From: Anastatus disparis
Lineage: Eukaryota; Arthropoda; Insecta; Hymenoptera; Eupelmidae
Direction of reading: 5' to 3'
NCBI GenBank assembly: GCA_017163975.1
Contig: JAFFSR010000237.1
Coordinates: 434,001-498,000, forward strand
DNA: 64,000 nucleotides
In this document: in pieces, positions 13,850 through 24,772 of the stretch
How positions within the stretch are numbered: the first letter of the stretch is position 1
How the letters are laid out: each line of letters begins with the position of its first letter
Notes under the pieces: generated by a model
Databases searched by the model: none
What the model saw: the letters and a program-made list of their open reading frames with translations, nothing else
What the model was told of the DNA's origin: nothing
Made by a program: the position numbers and the translations under genes

Positions 13850-15190
13850 ACGATACTAACTTTTAAAAAACTTCTTTCAGTCTAATTTTCTATAATCAAA
13901 TTACGAAAATGTTCTATAGAAATGTTAGCTCAGATTGTTTTAAAGATTGTATGATCGGTATCATTTTTATAGCTATGTATAGTTGTAATACACATTCTCA
14001 ACAGTGTATTCCACTATGAAATAAGATATACAGTAATCAATCACCTCACTCACCAACAAATTGTTAATTTTCGACCGGTTTCTGTTGTTAGAATGATCGA
14101 TTTCAAGCAAGTCCTTTCACCATTTTTTAACTTTTCTGATCATTATCTGGTTAAAAACTGTAGAAAATTTAAAATTTCTAGTGTTTAGTTATAATATCAT
14201 CAATTGTGTTAATCGGTCAATTTTTTAATGGGAGAAACATTTTATTTACATTATATTAAAGATTTATTTCTACTCTAGTAGCAAATTAATTATGATTTCT
14301 GTCCAGTTGACTAATGCCCAGATATTTTTAATAAACGATTATCATCAATAGCTTTATAACCTTTAATAAATTATCTTTTATATTGTAAACCGATTGATGA
14401 ATCAACTAAATTTAATTACGAATACTTATTTCAAACTAATCTTTTTGCAACGTCTCTGAAATAATTATATAAAAGTATTCTCGAATACTTTTCAAATGCT
14501 TTTAAATATTGAAAAAAGGATTCGAAAATAACTTTTTAACTTTTTTTTTTGTTAAAAAATATTAAGGCAAGAAAAAATGACCTCGAAAAAGTTACTTTGA
14601 GAAAGTATTCTGTTTCGAATACTACGTTTATGTTTCTGTTGTGTTATTAGTTAATCAGCAATAGATGGACGTCAGTAAGTACAAGATGCAATGACCCGTG
14701 ATGATGTTTATATCTGTATAATCATAAATTACAGGACTAAGAATTATTAATGCATCGCTTGACTGTCTGAGCGATTGTAGACTTTTCAGAATATTTTAAT
14801 AATCTATAAATATTTTTATTTCCATTTATAATTTTCTCTAAAAATTTGATTTCAAAAATTAATTATACACGTTTATTTATTATAAGTTCATGAATCTGAT
14901 AGGTCAATATAATTTTCAGCTTTATCTATTTTTCTAATTAAATATACAGTTCAACATGATTTATGAGTCTATCCTTTGTTACTCAAACAATCAAATAAAT
15001 TATAATAGTATCAAATGTTATGATTGTGTTTATATTAAAAATTGAAATAAAAATCAACAATAAATTATTTCTTTAGAAAAATATTCATTTTAACATTCAG
15101 TTCTCGTTAATTTTTTTTTTTGTGTTTAACAAGCAGTATGAATATTCTATACAAGAATCTTTTGATGACATATGAAAAGCATATAAAGTA
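13850..15190. other. AT-rich stretch, nothing recognised
   Basis: No supportable feature. Confidence 0.5.
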
Positions 15191-17060
15191 TATCTTTTGT
15201 GTCACCTATGCTATCACGTATTCACAAACATTGAAAAAAATAACGATGAAAAGAAAAAGATCGTTACGAATATATGCATACTTGTCAGATATTCGTTAAA
15301 TAAAAAAAATATGTATATACATATATGCATATATACATATATATCCTTAAGTCCCACTCTCTTTACACCCCTGCATGATTACGTTGTGTGTCAACATCTG
15401 TACAAGAAGCAAATACTGCACGATTTTCGTAAACAAGCGTAACTTGAACATTGAAATAAAGAGGAAAAGGGACATGGAAAGAAAAAAAGAGAAAGAGAGC
15501 ATGAGATCATCATATGATTTCTTCCATCTTTTGATCAGTGATATTTTCATCTTTATGCATACTATTACGAATATACAAATATCTTCCTAAAATGCACTTC
15601 TGCATAGCTTTCTGATGCATGTATATACGAACATAGTCACGCTTATTGGGAAGGGGATGCTACCAGTTTGTCAAGAGTAGAAATGTAGCAATATGAATAT
15701 ACTCGTTTCCAATGTATCCTTTACATACATAAAGTCCTGGAGAACAAGCTATCAAGGGTAGGGGTCAAATTGAGGACGTACCATGAAGAAGAAGAAGAAG
15801 AAGAAGAAATAGAAGGAGTATGAAAAGGGTTGAACAAAATAGTCCCGAGTTCTGTGTTATGTAGGGTGGAGAAAAAGGGGTGAGAAGGGATGGTGCATAC
15901 GTGAATTATGGAAGGTTTGAATAGTACGCGAGTTTTTACTCCGCCTGTATTAAATGCGAAGAAAAAAGTCAGCGAAATAGAAAAAGAGAGAAATAAAAAA
16001 AAAAAATAAGTGAACTGTAGGTACAATGCAACGGGCTTGTCGCAGCGGGGTTGAGATATTCGAAATGCAGCTCACCGGGATTGGCGGCTTTGAAGGGGTG
16101 GTAGGCGTGGTTTCCTGCAGCTGCCTTATGATTTTATGTGCAGACTCTTGATGGATGCCCTGGGTTGCAATAGTAATAGCACTCCTATATAGTTGCACCC
16201 TGCTATGAAACCCCCCCACCCGCCTTTATTCTCTTGGCTACCATACTTTTTTTCTCTTTCCTCTTTTTTTCTCATTCTTTCTTCTCGCTCACTCGTTCTT
16301 TCATCCCTTCTTTCATTTTTTTTCCTTTAGTAGCTCTCATTCTTCTTTCATAGCAGTTTCGCGCATTCTCCTTCTCTAAGCCTTTCTCCCACTGCATTTG
16401 ATTTTTTGCAGTCGCGCATCCTTTACTATCAGTATACGTATAAATATTCGAGCTTACGCCTCCTCTTACCATCTTCCTATATACTTTAGTATAAAATACG
16501 AAAAAAGAGGGTGGCATAAGATAGAGAAGGAAGATTTGAGATAGAAAAAATTGGAAAGAGATTCGCTAACGCTGCTTCAATAACGCAAGTCTCTCAGCGA
16601 AGAAAGAGAGAGGGGGGAGGATGCGACGGCGTAGAGCTAAACGAGAAAAGAAGATAGAGCTGCGTAAGAGAGGAAGTGTACGTGGGGGAGGAGGTGCGAG
16701 GGAGTGTATAAGAGATGACGAGGAAAGCAAAACTACTAGCAAATAGGAACGAGAATACGCTTGTATATAGTTTTCGTGTATATTAACGGTTGTTGTGTTG
16801 CTCTGGCGCGTCACGAGAGAAAAATGGACAATATTTTAATGTGCCACTCTTCTTTACCAAACGCGCGCATTATGCTTTCTACGTGCACTACCTCATCCAA
16901 ACTATAACGGATGGAGCACTCGTTTTTTTTCTTCTTCTTTTTCTTTTATATTCTTATCTTTCTCAGGGTGCTTTACAATTTCGTTGATTTCGGAAAACGT
17001 GCGGAGCAATGCGCCTCGAGGCTATAAAGATAGAGAAAAAAGAGATGGTGATACACGAAA
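15191..17060. other. Long GC-richer island, no gene supported
   Basis: The longest such island, 1.9 kb. It has CT-rich (16240-16380) and GA-rich (15780-15815, 16500-16720) tracts, GAA repeats, and many 65-101-codon frames on both strands that overlap each other in different phases and are Ser/Phe- or Lys/Glu-rich. None has splice sites or motifs that make it convincing. A cis-regulatory cluster or a long non-coding RNA is possible. Confidence 0.35.
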
Positions 17061-18110
17061 GTGCTCTTTTGCATTTATCAATAATATGCAGGTTTTTGTA
17101 CCAGTAATAAATTGTAGTAGAATAGTTATTCATTTTCGTTGAGTTGAATACTGAATTATTTTATTTTCGGTATTCTATTTGATGTAAATTATTTAAATTT
17201 CATGTTAAATTGATGTCGATTAATATTAATGTAATTGATAGGTTTGTATGAATTTCAGATAAAAGATTATTATAATCAAATCTTATATTAAATCTTAAAA
17301 TGAATCTTTATTAATAAAATTTAATTTACTTTTATCATATATATATTTTTTATGTATATTAATATACATATTGTTTACAATAATTTTTATATGACATTTT
17401 TTATTTTTTCAATATGATTCATATGTTATTAATATTTTTTTACTTTTATTTTTAAATAAAAAGCGTAAAAAAAATTATTTTTTTGAAGATATGGAATTTT
17501 CTATAAAAAAAGTATATGATAAATTTTGAATGTATTAAATTGAAAATTTATCATACACTTGAAGGATGCTTCTAATAAAAATTACAATTTACATATAATA
17601 AAAATAAATCTGAATGAATTTAGATTTTATTTACAATAAAATAAATACTCTAAAATTATTTTACTCTGAAATTATTCATTACATTATTTTAAAAATGAAG
17701 TATATTTTGTTATAGAAAAGAATAGTTTTAAATGACTGAAATTTAATTAATTTCACTAGAAACTTTAGTTTCTATGCATAGACAATAATTTATTATTGAA
17801 GTTATTAAAAATTTCCCATATTTGTTCAATGTAATAACCTATTTTTTAGTTTAAAAAAACTTAATATCTCATCATACAAAAATATATTTATTTTTTAGAA
17901 AAAAATTCGATCTTTTAGGCTATCCCAGTAAAAAGAAATATCATTTGTAAGTGATTAATAATAACGAAAAAAAAGAAATAATGAAATAGCTTTACTTGAG
18001 CCAAAGCAAAACTTCTGAATCAAATTTCAAGTAAAATTAATTACACGATACATAAAGCATTGGAAATTTTATTCAACCGTTCTAATTGAAGCTCGTGGAA
18101 AATCAAATTA
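17061..18110. other. AT-rich stretch, nothing recognised
   Basis: No supportable feature. Confidence 0.5.
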
Positions 18111-18810
18111 ATATATACACTAAATGCAATAATCCGAATGAGCTGAGTCATTAGTTCGATAAATCGCCTCGAGGGCCTTTCCTCTCTTTCTCTCTCACTC
18201 AAACTCTTCATTCTCATCTTGACTTTGCTTTAAGCGATAACATGGAAAATAAAAGCTATCCTCTCTATCTTTCTCTCTCTCTCTCTTCTTCTTCTTCTTC
18301 TTCCAAACCATTTTCTTTCTCGATACTACTTCTATACATTTGCCAACTTCGAAGATTGCAAACCATGGGATTAACGAAAGTGTATAAAGAGAAGAGAATA
18401 TAGACAGCCGTATAGTTTTAAGTACACTTGATGTATATATAAACGCTGGGTATATCGGCAGTCTCAGCAATTATTAATATTCATGCGTTATACTGAAACT
18501 ACGTTGCAACGTTACTTACATAGAAGAACATTTTTTTTGGCCTATATTAAAATGATTATGCACTGTTGTCATCGTTGATGATAATGATGATGATATTCTA
18601 GTATATGAGAGATAAATTCTTTTTTATCAAAATTTGATGGAGAATATATATACGCATGGCTTAAAATGAGTGTACTTGAACGATACAAAATACACAAACT
18701 TTTTTTTTTCAAGGAAAAATTAAAAGGGTAAAAGGAAAAGATAAATAAAGAAAGGGTGTGAGTATGCACACACGTTTTTTTTTTAAATATGTTTCGATAC
18801 ACATATTCAT
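18111..18810. other. Island with CT repeats, no gene supported
   Basis: CTCT and CTTCTT tracts at 18181-18195 and 18264-18304. The - strand frames of 91 and 77 codons are low-complexity. No RNA gene identified. Confidence 0.35.
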
Positions 18811-20045
18811 GTTTTTCGTATAATCTCTAACATCTTTTGAGTTATTTACATTTTTATCCCCTTTGTATATTGTCACACTTGTTTATACTCATTCTTTATG
18901 CACTTTGTAGTTATTTCGAATTGTTACAAGTTTTACATTTTCTTAAATTTTACAAGCATATAATTTGTATTTTTTTAAAACATACAATTCAGATAAATTT
19001 CGATTTCTGTTTTTGATTATTTTATCTATTGAATATTTTTATTATACCGAAAATGAAAATGATATTTAATTTAAATAATTATAATCAAAATGATATCATC
19101 ATTAATTTTTTCATTTAATATATATACCAAACCACTTTTACTTTTTTCACAATTTCTGCTAAATTAATTATTCTAAGGAATTTAGAAAAATCGCTGATCC
19201 GTTAAAAAAAAAGGAATTATCATCAAGCAGCTTTCAAAGATATTGTCTACAGAGAAGATTCTTGAGATAAGTTCTTGCCGTAGGAAAAGTAGATCGTTAC
19301 GATCAAACTGAAATTTTTGATGGTTATGAGAATCTCAAGGTATTTAATATAAGATATTAATTATGTAAATCAAGGATTATAGATTTGATTTTATTAAAAG
19401 AAAATTATAATTAATTTTTAAAAAGAACTCTTGCAAATTTTTGAATCGTATATGAAGTAATGTATGCAACAGCAGAATAAATTAAAAAGTATGCTAATAT
19501 GAATTATTCAATGATAACTGTACACTTTTGCTTCTAAAAAAGATCTAACAAAATAAATTTGCACTATTTGATTTTGAGACGCAAAGTAATACTATTCCTC
19601 CTTTTACGAATGCTCGTATTCTTACCATAAAGAATAACACATTTTAATAATATTCTTTGGCGACTGGTTGAGTATTCCGCTTATTTGTATAAAAGTTGTA
19701 AAGTACTATTATGTACAAATGCATTAGCAATATATGTAGAAATTATGTAAATAAAACAGTTATTTTTTAGAAAATGTGCATCTATAAATGAGATTTATCT
19801 ATCTAATCACAATAGAAATGCGATTTTGTACGTAAATGTGAATTTATACGCATTCAGATATGTATTAATGTTGTGACATATGAAATTCTAGCATTCATGC
19901 TTAAATTTAGAAACGTAATACCTACGTTTTACCGCTAGATGGATACGCTCTCGCAAGAGAAATAATGGACCTCATAGCATATAACACGGCGCGATAGCCA
20001 CTATCAACCATCCTTCTTGTATTAAGAGTTGGCCTTTGCATAATA
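18811..20045. other. AT-rich stretch with a short complex patch at its end
   Basis: Mostly featureless. 19920-20045 is more complex, with CCGCTAGATGG at 19932-19942, a word resembling part of the CTCF-binding core. Confidence 0.4.
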
Positions 20046-20622
20046 TTGGCAATCCAACATGGGATGAGTCGTTATCAATATGGCGATGTGTGCATCTGCT
20101 ACAAACGTACAGAATATACGCGTGATATAGGAAAAATCAGAACATTTTTTCAACTAGATGAACTTTATTTAAATATTGACTTAAATATCTTTGATTTGTT
20201 AATATTCTGCCGCAATATTCACATCTGATCGTACACATTTCGTACCTTTTCAATTCACTTTCATTAATTTATGTCATTTTGGGTACTCCACTTTTTCGGT
20301 ATAAACATCTTTTTAATGTTTTTGCAAGCGCTTACATGCCACAGAAATCACATTACACATACAGGTTTTCTTCGATATAAGATGTCACTTCAAATTCTTT
20401 AATTCTGTGTACTTTTTTTCTCATTCAGCGCACTTGTATTCTTTTGCAATTGTATGTCATTCTTTTCCATGTATTTCTTTCTACAATTGAACATTGATAC
20501 AACATTTTTTGGCCTTCTATTACGGTTATAAGAATGGTTTTATCGCATGAAATAACCATTTTTTTAGATTCCGTACATTTACAAGAAAATAGTTTGTAAG
20601 CTGCATTGTCTTTTTTATATCC

Positions 20623-21162
20623 CTAATCAATTGCTTCGTGTACATACATGCTAAGGTTGACAGCAGTATAGTACGTGCCTCGACGGATGTAAAATAAATC
20701 GCCTAGTCTTTGAAGCTCGATAGCGTAAGGTATTTCGCCCTTATCTAACGAAAGCAGAGAAATAAGATATACTTTGTGCTGTAATATCTGTGGGCATATG
20801 TAATCATTTGGATCTGAAGTTTTCATATGTTTGAAATTACTTTCTACTCCTAATCTGAATGCACGATCTATTAAAAACCAGGATTTTGGAGCCCTTAATT
20901 TTAAGATATTCATATTGTCCAATGCTCCTTCTTCTATATCAAGAGTAGTGTAGCTATTCTTCGATACAACGTAATGCATCGACTTATTTATTTCCGGCAT
21001 TTCAGGAATACCTTTCTCTTCATTGGCAGTAATATGGGATTGAAACGATTCCAATATATATGGTGTTTCATTAGGTACAATTTCAATATCACGAAAATAT
21101 ACCATACCTTTTTCATAATTTTCAAAATCACCATAAAAAGCATTCGTAGCAATTTTCCAATT
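20623..21162 (-). CDS. Longest open block of the zinc-finger-like gene remnant
   Basis: This is an open frame of about 179 residues with no low-complexity bias, which stands out in this AT-rich DNA. An internal Met lies at 21105, but the coding-like frame runs 19 codons further upstream to an acceptor-like CACTAG. The sequence is of mixed composition with Trp, Cys and His. It shows no signal peptide, membrane helix or catalytic motif that I know. The terminal TAG is followed by 66 in-frame codons of similar character, so it may be a nonsense mutation of a CAG codon. Protein function is unknown. Confidence 0.45.
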   Translation of the reverse strand, partial: NWKIATNAFYGDFENYEKGMVYFRDIEIVPNETPYILESFQSHITANEEKGIPEMPEINKSMHYVVSKNSYTTLDIEEGALDNMNILKLRAPKSWFLIDRAFRLGVESNFKHMKTSDPNDYICPQILQHKVYLISLLSLDKGEIPYAIELQRLGDLFYIRRGTYYTAVNLSMYVHEAID

Positions 21163-21410
21163 CTAGTGATCTTCTATTATAATTACCTAATCAGATGGTT
21201 TTTTTTTTATTTTTAATTAAGAGTATATTTTCATTAAAATATACTCCTTATATATAAACCACACTTCCTAAATAAATCATTAAAATTTTTTTGATCAATT
21301 TTTTTAACAGTTCGTTCTTTATTAATGCAAACATACTCTTCATCACTATCTAAAGAAAGTTCCTCTTCAGAAGTACTTGGATGCTTCTCATTTGATGTGC
21401 TTTCGTCCGA

Positions 21411-21780
21411 GTAGGGTAGACTGCGGATCCTAAGCATACACTAAGCATCCTAGGATAACCCTAGGGTAGACTGTGAATCCCAAGCAATCACTTAGCATCC
21501 TAGGATAGCCCTGGGGTAGACCATAGGGTACCTGGGGTCCTAGGGTCTTCCTCAGGGTAGCTAGGTACCCTAGGATTTATCTGGATACCCTAGGGTAAAT
21601 CCTAAGGTACCCTAGGATCTACCCTAGGGTTACTCTAGGAGGCTTAGTAATCGCTTAGGATCCACACTTTACCTTAGGGTTACCCTAAAATGCTTAGTGA
21701 TCGCTTAGGATCCGCAGTCTACCCTATGGTTACTCTAGAATACTTAGTGATCACTTAGTGTCTCCCTTAGAGTTTATATG
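21411..21780. repeat. Inverted array of 50-bp CCTAGG-rich units
   Basis: On the left arm the motif GGGTAGA recurs at about 21414, 21464 and 21514, a 50-bp period. On the right arm its complement TCTACCC (or TTTACCT) recurs at 21618, 21668 and 21718, again with 50-bp spacing. Units carry GGATCCTAAGC, ACTAAGCATCCTAGGAT and AACCCTAG. The two arms are reverse complements of each other, e.g. AGACTGCGGATCCTAAGC against GCTTAGGATCCGCAGTCT. The centre (about 21520-21612) is filled with shorter AGGGTACC and CCTAGG palindromes. This is the architecture of a foldback-type element or a small inverted satellite. Confidence 0.8.
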
Positions 21781-22100
21781 GTGCACTAATGTCCTAATTT
21801 TTTTTTTTCAAGTACAGGTGGCAATATTTGATGTACTTCTCCTATCGATTCGGGAACAAAGTCAGCACTAAATAGGCGCGGTGACATTTGATACCATCTT
21901 GCTCTTCTATTATAGTACATCATGACAGTGTGAATTCACGAGCGCATCGTTCGAAAGCCCGGTCTTTCCTTGCGCGCATGCGCAACATTCACACTATCAA
22001 TGCATTATTACTTGGAACCTTAAGATGCTGGTGTATTCAATAAAAATTTTTTTTTACCCTTGTATTCACGCTACTATGAAAATCACTACAAAAAGAAAAT
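21781..22100. other. Spacer between the two mobile-element-like genes
   Basis: The first 140 bp overlap block a of the - strand gene remnant. Beyond it lies a short imperfect hairpin: GTGTGAATTCACGAGCG (about 21929) is partly complementary to CGCAACATTCACACTAT (about 21980), with TGCGCGCATGCGCA between them. No other feature is visible. Confidence 0.4.
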
Positions 22101-22175
22101 TCAGACTTCAAGAGAATCGTTCGAACCTGCAAAACAGATTATTATAAAAAACCACTCGTTGATCCGTCTAAAATT

Positions 22176-22769
22176 TTGATACCTCCTCTGCACATAAAGC
22201 TTGGATTGATAAAACAATTAGTCAAAGCCATGGACAAGGAAGGTCAATGCTTCGAATATTTGAGCAAAGTATTTCCACATAGATCTGATGCTAAATTAAG
22301 TGAAGGTATTTTTGATGGTCCTGAAATCCGAACTTTATTTAAAGATGAAAACTTTGACAAAACTATGAACGATGTTGAGAAAGTAACATGGTCAAGTTTT
22401 AAAGAGGTATCGACGACATTTTTGGGTAACATCAAAGACGCGAAGTATAAAGATATTGTAAAAAGATTGGTACGTAATTTCCAAAAATTGGGTTGTCTAA
22501 TGAACTTAAAATTTCATTTACTTTATTCATATGCTGATCAGTTTCCAGAAAATAACGGGGACTTTAGTGAAGAGCATGGTGAACGATTTCACCAAAATTT
22601 GAAAGACTTCGAACGTACATTTCAAGAAAACTGGGGTATAAACATGGTAGTATGTTACTGTTGGATGATAAAGAGAAAAACATCTTCTAAAACGGGACAA
22701 AAACGTGTCAGAAATCCTCTACATCGATCATTCGAAGAAAAGCGTGTACGAAAGCGTAAGGCAATTTAA
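22176..22769 (+). CDS. Repeat-associated arthropod protein, C-terminal part
   Basis: A 197-codon frame with a very distinctive pattern: IPPLHIKLGLIKQLVKAMDK near the start, then FDGPEIR, a central FLGN, and EEHGERFHQNLKDFE near the end, finishing with a basic tail (EEKRVRKRKAI). From memory, many near-identical, uncharacterised proteins in arthropod genomes share PPLHIKLGL, FDGPQIR and GERFHQD, often in high copy number. I therefore think this is mobile-element derived, but the biochemical role is unknown to me. The same frame stays open upstream through DYYKKPLVDPSKIL (from about 22130) with no Met, and a frame starting at 22075 (MKITTKRKFRLQENRS) appears to be its continuation in another phase. 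A frameshift has therefore probably cut off the N-terminal half. No intact full-length gene is present. Confidence 0.55.
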   Translation: MIPPLHIKLGLIKQLVKAMDKEGQCFEYLSKVFPHRSDAKLSEGIFDGPEIRTLFKDENFDKTMNDVEKVTWSSFKEVSTTFLGNIKDAKYKDIVKRLVRNFQKLGCLMNLKFHLLYSYADQFPENNGDFSEEHGERFHQNLKDFERTFQENWGINMVVCYCWMIKRKTSSKTGQKRVRNPLHRSFEEKRVRKRKAI

Positions 22770-22989
22770 AATATTAAAGAGCAAGAGAGGGAGAGAAAAA
22801 GAGAACGTAGCCACTTTATTATCTTGGAAAAAAAAATTATGGATCCAATCAAACAAAATTAAATTTTTTTATGGAAATTTTCAATAATTTATTAAATTTT
22901 ATAAATTTTCAATTTAGCGGGAGTTTTGGTTAGAACTCTCGCATAATTTTAGATATGCGTTATGGCTCACTTTTGGCCCGATTTTTGAA

Positions 22990-23214
22990 TTAATAAAGTG
23001 ACCATTACTGTTGGGATGGGAATGACGGAAGTAGGAGAGGAAACTCTAGGCTCCGATCACTATCCTATTTATTGCAATTGACTTGGATAGAAACATAAAA
23101 AAAATCGTTGAAGATTAAATCCAAACGTACCAACTGGGTACACTTTTCAGAGAAACTTGACTCAAAATTCTCTGTATTTATATCCGACAGTTTCGCATCC
23201 ACCCGAGCAGATAC
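22990..23214 (+). pseudogene. Non-LTR retrotransposon fragment: end of endonuclease domain
   Basis: Translation gives NKVTITVGMGMTEVGEETLG followed by SDHYPIYC. The SDHYPI motif is the C-terminal catalytic signature of the AP-type endonuclease of LINEs such as Jockey, I and R1. The frame then shifts, reads IDLDRN, shifts again and gives SKRTNWVHFSEKLDSKFSVF and ISDSFASTRAD, typical of the endonuclease-to-reverse-transcriptase linker. Frameshifts and stops make it non-functional. Upstream endonuclease sequence is missing. Confidence 0.7.
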
Positions 23215-24211
23215 TGTAACGTTTGGCTTTTCTGGATAGCTGTAGATTCATCAGACTTTACTTTTTACCTGAGGGTGGATGCTGGTTGATGGTCTTCCAG
23301 TGGTTCGAACAAGCCAAATTCAAAACTTATAAATTAAATTGAATTTACTGAATGATTAAAGCAAAAATGAATCAAATAATTAAAAGTTAACTTTAATAAA
23401 AAGAAACGCATGAAAAATTAAACTGTAATTAAAAAGAACAAAAAATAAGGCGGTCGCGGTTAAACTAAGATTCAATTAGATTTTTTTTAGCGGTCGGTAT
23501 TTATTTTTACCGGTGACGCGGTTTAACAAATTATACTTATCATTAATAATTTCCGATCGATATCGGTTATAAACTAAGAAAGAGAAATGTTACTTAAATA
23601 GTAATTAACTATATAAATATTACAGACTACGGCATTACCGACGGTCGGTTCGGTTGGAATCTACCTCATCGGCAGCGCGTAATCGGAGTAGTGTCTTGGC
23701 GACACACGGTACAGGTTGAAAGTACGGGTTGGTGCCGCAGAAAGACAGGAAGGGTTACCTCCAAGTCTCAACTTAGACATGGAGAGGATATACTAGTCGT
23801 GGTACTCGCATCGACTAGTGAAGGACCTACCCTGACCGAGAAGGTGGAGGTAACTGATAAGAAACTGTGTAAAGAAATCCTTTACACAATTAACAAGAAA
23901 ACTTAGTCAAGCTAAGCCCAGGAAAGGGAAAACCCGCAATATCTATAGAAAATCCTCTTATAGATGTTGACGAGAGAAAAGCCGGAAGAGCTCTTACTGT
24001 GTAAAGCCTAATTTCTCTATATAGTGAAAGGGAAGAAAGATCCGTTTTAGCCGGCTGTTACACCGACTTATATGCTCTATAGCGTGCTATTCCCATTGAA
24101 GGAATAACGCCTCGTAGTGGTTCAGCGTGGGTACTATGCTTGAGCGCGACGAATAAGCTCGCCTTCTAGCGGTTGAGTGCGGAACCCGGTTTAAGTGCGA
24201 TGCTTGAAACA
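23215..24211. mobile_element. ~1 kb insertion in the LINE, possible solo LTR
   Basis: This block interrupts the LINE. Removing it joins the frames as STRADTYHRNTKYEMFIDSV, which reads as continuous linker sequence. It is richer in G+C than its surroundings, begins TGTAACG and ends GAAACA, as LTRs usually do (TG...CA). It contains no reverse transcriptase or transposase; the 71-codon ORF at 23691-23906 resembles nothing I know. A target-site duplication is not evident (GATAC on the left, GTATC on the right), so the exact ends and the LTR call are tentative. Confidence 0.35.
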
Positions 24212-24230
24212 GTATCATCGCAATACTAAA

Positions 24231-24639
24231 TACGAAATGTTTATCGACTCTGTTACTAGCTCTCTTATCAATAGTAAAATCGATCTACTCGAAAAAATTC
24301 AAAAACCTGGTAACGTGGTTGGACGAGGATGAAATATAAAGACTTGAAAAAGCGGCCTTAAAAAGTGGAATCATAGCAAAACAATAACAGACAGAATAGC
24401 ATACAACAGATTAAACTGCTTAGCAACGAAAATTTTTAAAAACAAAAAAGAGAAAAATTTCAAGAGTTTGTCGAAACTATCAATTTTAGTACAAATAAAA
24501 ATTACGTCTAGAACACTTGTAAAGTTTTAAGAAATGACTGAACAAAAGTCCAACCTACTAACGTAAGTAGTAATTTACAAAATTCCGAAAATATGAACTC
24601 TGCTATTAAATAAAATCTGTCTACCGTCGAATCCATTGT
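24231..24639 (+). pseudogene. Non-LTR retrotransposon fragment: linker before reverse transcriptase
   Basis: It reads YEMFIDSVTSSLINSKIDLL, then, with frameshifts and stops, RIAYNRLNCLATKIFKNKKE and QEFVETINFSTNKNYV, then NTCKVLRND and KVQPTN. This Trp- and Lys-rich stretch, ending in a NYVxNTCKVLR-like motif, precedes the reverse transcriptase core in many insect LINEs. The reverse transcriptase itself is absent; the next LINE sequence is the C-terminus at 24773. Confidence 0.6.
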
Positions 24640-24749
24640 TCGTCCTTAAATATATTGGGCTCTGCCTTTACTTTTGTATAAAAATATTTAATTTATTAAT
24701 AACGAAAATTTAGATTAGACCAGGACAGAACTATACGGCCCCCTCTTAA
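24640..24749. mobile_element. Single arm of the 46.4-kb palindromic element
   Basis: About 110 bp from TTCGTCCTT to CCCTCTTAA match the right arm of the palindrome at 46614-46798: ATTGGGCT, CTTTACTTTTGTATAA, ATATTTAATTTATTAATAA, TTTAGATTAGAC and CGGCCCCCTCTTAA. It occupies the position where the LINE reverse transcriptase has been lost. Only one arm is present, so this copy cannot fold back. Confidence 0.75.
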
Positions 24750-24772
24750 ATAAAAATAAATTTTATCTTGAT

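Larger units (their letters stand above)
20158..21923 (-). pseudogene. Broken, unrecognised multi-exon zinc-finger-like gene
   Basis: I do not recognise the family. Reading the - strand, four coding-like blocks follow each other. (a) 21923-21786 is a 45-residue frame starting MMYYNRRARWYQMSPRLFSA. (b) 21412-21234 is acidic, containing STSEEELSLDSDEEYVC. (c) 21162-20623 begins after a CACTAG acceptor-like site and gives a ~179-residue block with NWKIATNAFYGDFENYEKG, RAPKSWFLIDRAFRLG and MYVHEAID. It ends at TAG, but the same frame continues to 20425 with cysteine-containing sequence (SCKCTESKKM). (d) At 20223-20158 there is a C2H2-like finger, CEYCGRILTNQRYLSQ then YLNKVH, whose first zinc His is Tyr. 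A second finger-like CDFCG with an in-frame stop lies near 20350. Splice phases between b and c do not match, and the 50-bp inverted array sits between a and b. I read it as a decayed gene or mobile-element gene. Block c alone could still be expressed. Confidence 0.5.

Noticed and set aside
12416..13866. Three ORFs of 76-98 codons, two of them nearly identical proteins (NLFVA and PFCGFIRIVTFL repeats)
   Set aside because: They are translations of the 28-bp units in the two inverted arms of the foldback element; the similarity is due to the DNA repeat, not to a protein family.
15197..16987. Many 65-101-codon ORFs on both strands
   Set aside because: Mutually overlapping in different phases with biased composition. 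Expected by chance in a GC-richer island.
21670..21690. Telomere-like TTAGGG/CCCTAA words
   Set aside because: They are isolated parts of the 50-bp unit and not tandem telomeric repeats.
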